From Prorocentrum cordatum (lineage: Eukaryota; Sar; Dinophyceae; Prorocentrales; Prorocentraceae): a stretch of DNA of 64,000 nt. The number at the start of each line of letters is the position of its first letter. The stretch's first letter is position 1. Position numbers and translations under genes: made by a program. The notes under the pieces are model-generated. The model did not search any database and was not told where the DNA came from. It worked only from the letters and a program-made list of their open reading frames with translations. The stretch covers positions 193,387 through 257,386 of the forward strand of contig CAUYUJ010015951.1 in NCBI GenBank assembly GCA_963575745.1, read 5' to 3'. Below are positions 54,507 to 62,679 of this stretch, piece by piece.

Positions 54507-55484
54507 GGGTGCCGGCCCTCCAGCCGAGCCGATAGGCAGCTCGTCGCCGAACTTGACGGTCCCGTCGCCCGCGTCCTCGGCGGCCAGCCAGCGGTGCCCC
54601 GCCGGTGCCGCGCCCGACGCTGGGGCCCCGGGCCCGCGTCGTCGGGCGCGGCGACCCTGCCCGCGGCCACCGGCACTGGCGCCTCCGCCGCCGGTGCAGC
54701 AGGGGCGGGGGCAGCTCCCGGCGCGGCCGCGCCAGGCGCCGCGGCGGGGGCGTCCCCAACGGCCGCCGCGCCGCCCCCGGGGCCCGGCGGCCCGGCACCG
54801 ACCGCCTCGAGTGCGCCACCTGGTGGGTCCACAGCTGGTCGTCCCGCCGCCAGCTCCCTCGCGTAGAAGAGGCGGCGGGCCCCCACCGTCGCCTCGGCGA
54901 TCATCCCCGCCAGCCCCGCCCCCGCTGGCTCCGCGGCGACGCGGTGCACGCTGGCCCGCGGGACGCCAGGCGGCGGCGGCCAGAACGCGCTGGAATATCG
55001 GATCGCCGCGACATCGACGGTCTGCATGCTGTAGTCCTCGAGGTGCACGTCACCGTCGGGCGTCACGATCATGTACTCAGAGGTCCCCAACGACCCTGCG
55101 ACCTGTCCCGGTAGGCGTCGCTGGTGCCATAGGTTGGGGTGCCCCGAGTAGAGCACGTGCGCGTACGTCTCCGGCGGCGGCAGCGGCAACGCCATCTCCG
55201 CGCCTGCCCAGGAACAGCCCCACCAACGACAGCAAGAGCCCGATCGCGAAGCAGCCGACGCCCACGGCCGCGACCGCGGCGCTGCTCCAGCGCCCCGCCT
55301 CCCACTCCGCGGCGGCCCGCGGCGGTGCAGGCGCCGGCGCTCCCGGGCAGGCTGGGATCGCTGGGCACTCGAACGGCGCGGCGGTATGGCGGGGCACTCG
55401 AAGAGCGGGCAGGCCGGGCGCGACGGGCAGGCAGGCCCCGGCTCGCAGCGGGCGGCCTCCAGCAGCCAGGTCGAGCCCGTCCAC
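54500..55484 (-). pseudogene. Element 1 gag-like N-terminal region with a membrane segment
   Basis: The frame starting at 55484 contains a clear hydrophobic helix (VAAVGVGCFAIGLLLSLVGL, about 55277-55215) preceded by a Pro/Ala-rich stretch. A frameshift near 55200 leads to MALPLPPPETYAHVLYSGHP (from 55195), then TSEYMIVTPDGDVHLEDYSM and an Ala/Pro/Gly-rich linker. The HVLYSGHP...YMIVTPDGDVH pattern recurs, to my recollection, in many dinoflagellate retroelement proteins. An N-terminal membrane helix is unusual for a gag protein. The start codon is uncertain; A1 ends at 55541. Confidence 0.55.
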
Positions 55485-55540
55485 CGCCCCAGCTCAGCTC
55501 CGAATCCCCCGGCAAGCGCGAGCGCCGCCAAGGTGCCCAT

Positions 55541-55642
55541 CCCTGAGCCGGGACGGCTTCAATACGGAAAAGAAATGCTAGCAATTCGATCGCGGTTGCT
55601 CTGTCTCCAGTGATTCTGCATTTACACGCGAGCTTCGACCAT
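55541..55642 (-). repeat. Element 1 split direct repeat A1 (outer 5' end)
   Basis: 102 bases matching A2 at 49548-49649. It ends at CTTCGACCAT, after which microsatellite begins. In the internal copy the same CTTCGACCAT is followed by GCCTCATCAC of B1, so the element edge is placed at 55642. Confidence 0.88.
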
Positions 55643-55911
55643 ATGTTTATGTGCATATGTGTACACCTATGTATATGTATATATCCAGGTATGTATGTAT
55701 GCATACATGCATGCAACAGCGTATATATGCACGCATGCATGGATGCAGGGATATCCATACTTGTATGTGGACACTCGTGTATACATACACACATATGTGC
55801 GTACATACACACATGCATACGCACACATCTAGGCACGCCGACACATTTACATACACCATACATACATACATACATGCATACAACCATACATACATATATT
55901 CATACTGAAAC
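55643..55911. repeat. Tetranucleotide microsatellite, right flank of element 1
   Basis: ATGT/ATGC, ACAC and ACAT units of the same type as 49306-49391. Confidence 0.85.
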
Positions 55912-57001
55912 ATCATTCGTCGCTGATACGTGTATCAAAGACAGACGCGGTCGACCGCAGCACAACTTCCCTTCGACGAAAGTGAATGCTTTCACACACG
56001 TTGCACAACAACATGTGCTCGCATCTGAAACAGCGTCTTGTGATCGAACGAAGGAAGGCTGGGCCGCAGGCGACGAGGCAAAGCTCCCCCCAGGAATGTC
56101 TCGTACACGCCTGGAGGCCAGAAACTGAACGGGTGCCTGTGCGACTGCCGTGCGCCCAGGGTGGGTGCCGTTGAGCTAAGATATCATGGAGTTGCAGCGC
56201 ATCCCTCCCCTGGGCCCGTCTGCGAACCTACTGAAAATCAATCTAGTGAAAATCAGCGTTTATAAACTCTCTCACCCCTTCCAAGCGCAGATCCAAGGCC
56301 CCCCCCCGCCAGAGAATACTTCAAATGGCTAAACTTCGTCGATGATGCGTGCATCAAAAAGAGAAGCGGTCGACCGCGGCGCAAACCCCCCTCGGCGAAA
56401 CTACTGTATTCACACGCCTTGCACAACAAACATTGCTCGCATTTGAGACAACGTCTTGTGATCAAGCGAGGGAGGGCTGGGCCGCGGGCAGCGAGGCAAA
56501 GGTCCCCCCAGGAGTGTCTCGTACACGCCTGGAGGGCAGAAGCTGAAAGGGTGTCTGCGCGAATGCTGAACCCAGGGTGGGTGCCGCTGGGCTAAATAAA
56601 TACTATGGAGTTGCAGCGCATCCCCCCCGTGGGCCCTCTGCTCACCGACTGAAAATGAACGCCCGTAAACTCTCTCGCCCATGTCAAGTGCAGATCCAAG
56701 ACGGGGCCCCCGACCTTTTGGAGGGACCTCAGGGGCCTGACACTTGGGAACAGAGAGCCGTGAGCAGCGTGAAGCGCCGTGGAGTGGGCAACGCGGAACC
56801 GTCACGGAATAAAGCAAACTGTCGAATGCAACTCCATGTCAACAAGACCTCGATGAATACTGGAACATCCATTCGTCGCTGATGCGCGTATCAAAAAGAG
56901 AAGCGGTCGACCGCAGCGCGAAATCCTTTCGGCCACAGTGAATGTATTCACGCGGTTGCACAGCAAAATATGCTCGCATCTGACACGACGTCTTGTGATC
57001 T
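55912..57001 (-). repeat. ~430-bp tandem repeat, three copies, ending at element 2
   Basis: Copies at 55912-56330, 56331-56790 and about 56860-57001 (truncated). Landmarks are CGTCGCTGAT, GCGGTCGACCGCAGC, ATGCTCGCATCTGA, CAGCGTCTTGTGATC, CTCGTACACGCCTGGAGG, CATGGAGTTGCAGCGCATCC and AAACTCTCTC. The third copy stops at GTCTTGTGATC, and coding sequence of element 2 begins just to the right. In element 2's orientation these copies follow the last ORF, so they are candidates for its 3' direct repeats, but no matching copy is visible at its 5' side. Confidence 0.78.
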
Positions 57002-57009
57002 CGCTCGCC

Positions 57010-57915
57010 GGCCCCCCGCCTCCACTCGCAGTCGTGTTGTCATCCTCTGGGTCCCTGCTGATGCCGCCGTCGGCGTCGGCGATGACGACTTCCCTCGCCT
57101 GGGAGTCGCCGGGGGGCGGCGAGGGCAGATGTCCCGCCTCCGGCACTGAAAGCCCGCGTCGCCCAGCGCGGGCTCGGGCGCCGCGCCCGAACTGGCCAGC
57201 TCGGGGGCGCTAGCACCGCTGCCTCGCTCAGCGTGGCACGGGCGAGGGACAGGTCGGGCGGGGCGATGTTCGCCGCGGCCTGGTGTAGCAGCTCGGCGAT
57301 GCGGTTGTGCTCGGCTGTGATGCCGGACGTGAAGTCCCACGGCGGATTGCACCACTTCGCCGCAATGGAAAGCTCGGCCGCCCGCCGCGCGATGCCCATG
57401 TGCCCCGCGTCGAGCCGTGCCGCCCTCGGGTTCGGAGACGTGAAGGCTCCAGCGCTGTGGACATGGTGGCGCTGGATCTCGAGGAGGGGCCGCTCCGGGG
57501 CGGCGAGCGCCGGCGTGTCCTGGAGCGACCCTCGCCAGTGGTCCGGCAGCGCCATGATCTTCTGCGCCTCTGGGGTGAAGGGCGTCTCGAGGGCTCCGTC
57601 GCTCTGTGCGAGCAGCCGCCCCGCCGAACCGTTGGCTGCAATGCTGGTCGAATCGATTCCTTTCCACGCTGCATCGGCCAAATCAAGTGCGTTGTCTGTG
57701 ATTGCTGACAGGAAGCGCGCTGCGCTGGAAGAGACGTGGGCCGTGGCATCCATCGCCCTGCCCGCTGCCCCGCCCATCTCCTCGGCTACGTCCGTGGCGA
57801 TGCTGACAGAGCGCGCCGGCAACGGGCTCCAGGCGGCCGGCGCCGGCATCGCGATCATCAGAATGGAGCGCGAGCAGCCGTTGTTGCGCCAACTCATGGC
57901 CTGCGCGCCTTCCAC
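57010..57915 (-). pseudogene. Element 2 C-terminal protein, unrecognised
   Basis: A 291-codon frame with good protein character: an Ala-rich helical region (DVAEEMGGAAGRAMDATAHV, SAITDNALDLADAAWKGIDS), then a Leu/Pro/His region (LPDHWRGSLQDTPALAAPER) and a helical block (KWCNPPWDFTSGITAEHNRI, AELLHQAAANIAPPDLSLAR). The last ~70 residues are Arg-rich and probably out of frame. I do not recognise a family. It follows the recombinase, where DIRS-type elements have no universal gene, so it may be an accessory protein of this element group. Confidence 0.5.
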
Positions 57916-58299
57916 GCCCGCGGGCGCGACGAGCGTCTCCGCCCAGTATTCTTTGTCGGCGCGGTCGCCGTTGTGTGAGGCGCCCGCGGCGGCTCGGCGA
58001 GCTGGGCCAACGCTCCCAGTCTCGGCGTCGCAGCTGCCGAGGTCGGCGGAGGCGTCGAAAACGGAGAAAGATACGCAGGCAAGGGAGGCGAAGAGCTCGC
58101 CAAAATCCAGGGCCCTGATCCCGGGGTAGAACCAAACGGAACAGGCGGAGGCGTAGCAGCGCGGGGCTCCATCGACGACGGATTCACCCAGGTCCCGTCA
58201 GGGAGGCGTCGGCTGCCCTTCGGAGCCATCGAGCGCCCGTGCTGCGACCCGCGTCCAGTGTCGGGCCGCCCAATCGAAGGCGGGCCCCCGGCCCGCCGC

Positions 58300-58880
58300 C
58301 TTGAGCCCCGCGGCTATGTGGGCGGCCTGTGCCATGTCGGTGTAGACTCGAAGCGAGCAGCCGACCTTCTACTTGTCCGTCTCCCAATCTGCTCGAAAGA
58401 CACACCCCGCGCGCTGGCCTCTGAAGCGAACCCCTCGCGAGCTCTGTGCGGGGTCCAACCCATCTGTAACTGGCTCTCCTTCTGGACCTGGACGAGATTC
58501 TTGCGGTGCCTCTCCAGGGGGTCAGGGAATGGGCGGCCTCCGGGGGCCGTCCGAGCCTGGGGGAGCCTCAGGGTGTTCACCAGGACGGGGTTGTCATACT
58601 CCGAGATCGAATTTGACTGGGGCCTCGTCGCCTTGGCGTTGGCCTTGATACTGAGGCCCACAGTGAGAGGCCCACGCCCACGGACATGCCGAGACTCCTC
58701 GGGAAAGACGAGATCCAACGTGACGATCCCCAACATCTCGCTCGGCCGCATGCCAACTTTCCCTGCAACATCGCACCGATGCTGAGTCTCGGCGATCCTC
58801 GAGCATTAAAACATGCGCTGATGATGGCCTGGGTCGCACTCACTATTGGTGCGGCGTGCTTAGTCTGGCTGGCGCGATAG
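58300..58880 (-). pseudogene. Element 2 tyrosine recombinase
   Basis: The first catalytic Arg is in MRPSEMLGI (about 58748). The H-x-x-R block is MGWTPHRAREGFASEASARG (His about 58448). After GVSFEQIGRR a one-base frameshift near 58345 restores RVYTDMAQAAH, whose Tyr (about 58335) fits the nucleophile position, followed by GRGPAFDWAARH. The WTPHxxRxGFASE pattern differs from element 1's LRHSGPSHD, marking a separate recombinase lineage. The Trp usually found before the Tyr appears replaced. Confidence 0.72.
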
Positions 58881-59249
58881 CTCACAGCCGCACAGGGCCG
58901 CGCGGCATCGACAAAGGCGGCCCCTGCAGCCGCGGAAACTTGAACTCGATGGCAGCGAGCGAGCTCGTGAAGTGGCTCTTGAGGAAGTCGGAGGTAGCTT
59001 TGTACTCCATCAGCGCGTCGCCCCACTCGTCAGGCGTCCAGAGGGAGGCTCCCTCCAACAGGCACCGCTCGTAAAATTCGGCCGCTCGCTGTCAGTAGGT
59101 CAGCAAGATAATTGGTTGCACTCGGCTCTCCAAATTCGCGTCGTCTGGCGCCCTCGGGCTGTCTACCGCCAATTCTGGATGGTGCGTTGGCCGCGCGCCG
59201 CTGCGTCCGACTCTGGGGCGCTGTGCCCCTCTGGGCCTGAACCGCGTCC

Positions 59250-59633
59250 TCTCGTGCGCGAGAGGCCATCCGCGGGCGCCCTTTCCGTTTCGCCCGATGG
59301 GGGGTGCATTCTGATCTCCGCAGCGCTGGTCAGCGCGCACCTCCTCCTCTGAATGTAGTTGACTGGTCCAGCTGAAGATCGACCCTTCGCTGCGACGCCA
59401 GCGAAGGCCACGTTGTCCTCGAGGCTGAGCGCTTTCGAGCGGCGGGCCGACGGGGTGGCCGCGAGCCGCGCCAGGGCTCGCAAGGCTGCGCGGCCCTCTG
59501 CCAGCGCAATGCGGTCCTCCCACTTCCCGCGCCCCGACTCTACAGGCGCCCGCTTCGCCTCGCTGTCGATCCAGCCTCCGGCGATGGCGCTCGCGGGCAG
59601 ATGCGGCTCCAGGGGCGGCGGTCCCCGGTCCAA
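59250..59633 (-). pseudogene. Element 2 RNase H
   Basis: In the frame from 59633: GGWIDSEAKRAPV (possible first Asp), DRIALAEGRAALRAL (Glu about 59498), SKALSLEDNVAFAGVAAKGR (Asp about 59417) and SGETERAPADGLSR (last Asp about 59270). The spacing and the ADGLSR end match RNase H of DIRS-like elements. It reads in one frame over its whole core. Confidence 0.68.
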
Positions 59634-59639
59634 CGCCTC

Positions 59640-60190
59640 CTGCGCTTGGCCTGGCTTGGCGACCGCCGTGCCAAACCGTGTGCCCGAGCGCCGCAGATCC
59701 CCCGCCCGCTTCTGGCCGGCCCGCGCCGCGACCGCGCCGAAGCCCCCCCGCGTCGAAGTCCCGGGGCCGCGCGAACGGCAGCGGCGGCAGCGGGCCCCCT
59801 GGGTCGGCGTAGAGGCCCATGACAGCCCTCTTCATCGCGATCGCCTGCCGCCGCGCCGAGGGCCGCCGTCTTTTCCGACGGCAGCCCTCTTGGCGCGTGA
59901 ACTGGAAGGTGCTGCGGCGCGGCCCAGATCCAGATGCCCATGGCGGACGCCAGGTGGTCCAGGTGCACCCGCTCCCTCTTCGTCGTCGCCTCCGGCGCCT
60001 CGTGCAGCAGCGCCGCCATCCTCTTGATGCTCGCGCTCGAGCTGGACTGGCCGCGACCTCGTTGCCCGCGATGCGGTCGACCGGGCAGTGCTTCCTCCGA
60101 TCCTTGACCACGAAGCCGACGTCCTCCAGCGCGTCCACCTCCTGGTGGGCCAGCTCGTTGACCTTCGCCCCCCCGGGGCGCTGAGGAAGA
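59640..60190 (-). pseudogene. Element 2 RT connection remnant
   Basis: From about 60165: VNELAHQEVDALEDVGFVVK then DRRKHCPVDRIAGNEV resembles the stretch after the RT palm in which a helix and 'GF.v...K' lead to 'v..ilG...d'. A shifted frame then gives TKRERVHLDHLASAMGIWIW (about 60000-59930). No YxDD/YVDN loop or motif A is found upstream, so the polymerase core is missing. The following Arg/Gly-rich sequence is not interpretable. Confidence 0.5.
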
Positions 60191-60312
60191 GGAGGCGTTT
60201 AATTTTTCACAAAAAAGATCCCCGGGCGGCGCCTGCTCGATCTCCCACGGCCCGTCGGGCCCTTTCCTGTCCCCGCCACGCGCGCCGGCGTCGCCGCGAT
60301 GCCCTCCGCCAT

Positions 60313-61130
60313 CTACCTGCGCAGAGCGGGCGGATAAGCGGCTGGCTTGGTCGTCCGGAAGGCCCCGTTGACCGTGCCGTAGCTCAGCTCGTGAGACTGG
60401 GCGCCGTCGCACCTGCGCGCGCCGGCCTCGGCCCGCGTGGCCGAGCCCGTGGCCCTCGCAAGCTTCTGTGGAGCCCCGCCCGCCATGCGCTGGTCGAAAG
60501 TGTTCCGCCGACATCCTGTTCTCGCCTCCGGGCCTCCCAAGATGCCCGCGTCGAAGATGGCGGGATGCGGCGCCTCCACCGGGCCATCGGGATGTTCGAG
60601 CCCCCAGCCCAGGCGCCGCCGCGGCGTGCCGCGCCGCTGCGCAGCGTCGGGTGGGTGAGCATCGGGTGGCTGCGCTCGTCCAGCCGAGCCGCCTCGGCCG
60701 TCGTGAGCCGACCCCTCGGGGGCCCCCAGCGTTACCTGCCGCGTCGTTGTAAGGGTCGGGGGCCCCCGGGGCGGAACCTCGCTCGGCCCCTGGTCGAGCA
60801 GGGGGGTCCGCCGAAGATCGCGTCCACCAGGCCTTCCTCCACCAGGGCCCGCAGCTGGGGGACGCTCAACCAAGCCCGTCTCTGCTGTGGTCTGTGGAAC
60901 TCCCTGCGGGGCGCGATCCGTGTGACAATATCTGTCCTCCGATGCGGAATGCGTCGGGCATTTTCCTTGGGGGGGAGCGCCCGGAGCAGCAGCACGGCGC
61001 GGGGCAGCGCGCGCCCGCGGACACTCGCGGCGCCGAATTCGGCCGCAGCGTGGGGAACAGTGTGGACTTTCAACCAGTGCTTGCTAGAGCAGAAGCGCGG
61101 CGCGCGTGCGTGGTCCTGATATCCATACAC
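60313..61130 (-). pseudogene. Element 2 methyltransferase-like domain
   Basis: The frame from 61130 contains VDAIFGGPPCSTRGRARFRP followed by GGPRPL (Cys about 60800), a PPC catalytic loop as in C5-methyltransferases. After a frameshift, the frame from 60873 has RLGWGLEHPDGPVEAPHPAI (the EHP/ENP position, Glu about 60597), TFDQRMAGGAPQKLARA, and a C-terminal CDGAQSHELSYGTVNGAF / RTTKPAAYPPAL end. Motif I would lie N-terminal, around AVLLLRALPPKENA, and is degraded or divergent. The pairing of PPC and E(N/H)P motifs supports a methyltransferase-like fold; activity is unlikely with the frameshifts. Confidence 0.6.
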
Positions 61131-61536
61131 GTGCCAACCGCCTCCCGGGGTACAGGAAGGCCGATTCCCCAGGTGGTGGGTCCTCCTCCTCCTCCTCCTC
61201 CTCCTCCTCCTCCTCCTCCTCCTCCCCCGCCTTCTGACAACACCGGATGGGGTTCAGAATTCGACAGATCTCTGCAAGTGAACCTCAGCGGGGTGTCCGA
61301 TACCCATCGGTCGGAAGAAGTAGGTATAACCATTAGGAGGAAGGCGTTGGAAGTCGATTGGGTCTCCGCCCGCCCCCTGAAGAGGAGGGAGAAGGGAAAA
61401 CCACTCGACTCTTGAAGTAGGAAGGCGGCTAAAGTAGAGTGGGAACTGGGAATCCAGAAATACCTATTTGCAACGACCGATGGGTACCCCAGCGCCGATT
61501 GGATCCGCAAGTGTTGGGGTCCGAAGCAGGTCGCAA
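61131..61536. repeat. TCC array and unique sequence
   Basis: 61176-61226 is (TCC)n. 61227-61536 shows no supported gene. Confidence 0.65.
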
Positions 61537-61676
61537 ATCGCCGCCGCCCTCGCCCGCGCCTCCTCGCCGGCTTGGCGCGCAAGAGGAGACCGACCCCCTG
61601 GGCAAGGGGCGCCCTCTGGTGCGCGGCTCTGGGGGGCAGCGGGGGGAGTCTTCCTCGTCCTGCTCCTCCTCCTCCT
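61537..61676. repeat. Family F, copy 2
   Basis: Shares with 43963-44095 the ordered blocks CGCGCCTCCTCGCCGGCTTG, GCGCGCAAGAGGAG, GGGCGCCCTCTGGTGCGCGG and TCCTCGTCCTGCTCCTCC. Here the TCC tract is followed by GCTTCTGACACTAGCC and no spliced leader. 61677-61940 contains another TCC array (61778-61820) and no supported gene. Confidence 0.7.
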
Positions 61677-61940
61677 CCTCCTCCGCTTCTGACACTAGCC
61701 GGGAGAGCCAAGGCTGGGAGCGTCGGAGGTCTTGGATAAGGCGTGCCTCCCAGAGGACCAAAGATGGCCCCCTGCTCCTCCTCCTCCTCCTCCTCCTCCT
61801 CCTCCTCCTCCTCCTCCTCTATTCCTTTTCCTTGTGAATAACTCCTCCCTGTCGCGCCCAGAGGCTAGTCGGAACCGCGGGCCAGGCGTTTCGCCTGAGA
61901 CTTCCTTAACATTTATGTGCCTGCAGCGTAGAAGCTGATC

Positions 61941-62340
61941 GCAGTTTCACACATGGAGGGCGGGTGGTTTTCAAGATGTGGCTCTCGACTTAGCACCGCG
62001 CACACTCGTCGTGAAACATTGCAAGAGTTTCACGGGTTGAGGGCGGGTCGTTTTCAAAATGTGGCTTTCGCCTTAGCGCTGCGCGCATTCGTCTTAAACA
62101 CTTGCAGGAGTTTCGCACTTGGAGGGCAGGTCGTTTTCAAGATGTTCCTCTCGCCTTAGCGCTAGGCGCATTCTTTTAAAACAATTGCAAGGGTTGCGCG
62201 GGCGATTCATTTTCAAAATGTGTGGCTCTCGCCTTAGCGCCGCGCGCATTTGCAAGAGTTGCACGGATTGCGGGTGGTTTCTTTTCAACATGTGGCTCTC
62301 GCCTTAGCGCCGCGCGGATCCGTTTAAATCATGCGCAACT
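61941..62340. repeat. ~83-bp tandem repeat, about five copies
   Basis: Each unit has GAGGGCGGGTGGTTTTCAAG, ATGTGGCTCTCGCCTTAGCG, CCGCGCGCATTCGT and TTGCAAGAGTTTC. Units start near 61944, 62027, 62109, 62184 and 62256, with some shortened. 62341-62679 has no supported gene. Confidence 0.82.
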
Positions 62341-62679
62341 GTTTCGCGGATTCTCATGGTTAGTGTAATAGAATTGCTGTTTGGGAGCGATTCGGGACTG
62401 TCAGGGCGCAACAGTTACGTTGATTCGCGGTGTTGAGATTTCCCAGGGATGGTGCTCTGGTACGATTCAGGATCGTCAAGACGCAACAGTCAGTTTGACT
62501 CGTGCCGTTGCCGTCTTGAGAATGGCGTTTTGATGCGCTTCATGATTTTCACACGGTTGTCTCCCAACGTGGTACTCCCGTTAGTGCACATGAACCATTG
62601 GAGGGACCTATGAAGAGGGAGCTCGGAAGAAAGGCGTATTCCAGCATCGTTGATGAGTCTTGGGTTTGCACCGGTCTTC

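Larger units (their letters stand above)
49392..55642 (-). mobile_element. Element 1: tyrosine-recombinase retrotransposon with split direct repeats and a C5-methyltransferase-like domain
   Basis: On the minus strand the 6.25-kb element reads: repeat A1 (55642-55541), gag-like region with a membrane segment, reverse transcriptase, RNase H, tyrosine recombinase, cytosine-methyltransferase-like domain, then repeats B1 (49788-49648), A2 (49649-49548) and B2 (49531-49392). The A1-ORF-B1-A2-B2 layout is the split-direct-repeat architecture known from PAT-like members of the DIRS order, which integrate with a tyrosine recombinase instead of a DDE integrase. Both flanks are microsatellite. Coding needs about nine frame changes, yet nearly every catalytic motif is readable, so either the copy is recently decayed or the assembly carries indel errors. 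Confidence 0.82.
57002..61130 (-). mobile_element. Element 2: second tyrosine-recombinase retroelement with a 5' methyltransferase-like domain, internally deleted
   Basis: On the minus strand: methyltransferase-like region (61130-60313), RT connection remnant (about 60190-59900), RNase H (59633-59250), tyrosine recombinase (58880-58300) and an unknown C-terminal protein (57915-57010). The RT palm with its catalytic residues is absent: only ~150 bases separate the end of the methyltransferase region from RT thumb/connection-like sequence. The domain order differs from element 1, so the two belong to distinct families. The 5' boundary near 61130-61160 abuts a TCC array and is not defined. Confidence 0.68.

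Noticed and set aside
49392-55642. Interpretation of element 1 as a classical LTR retrotransposon
   Set aside because: The repeats do not form one identical terminal pair: A occurs at the 5' end and internally, B occurs twice at the 3' side. No protease or DDE integrase motifs are seen, while tyrosine recombinase motifs are.
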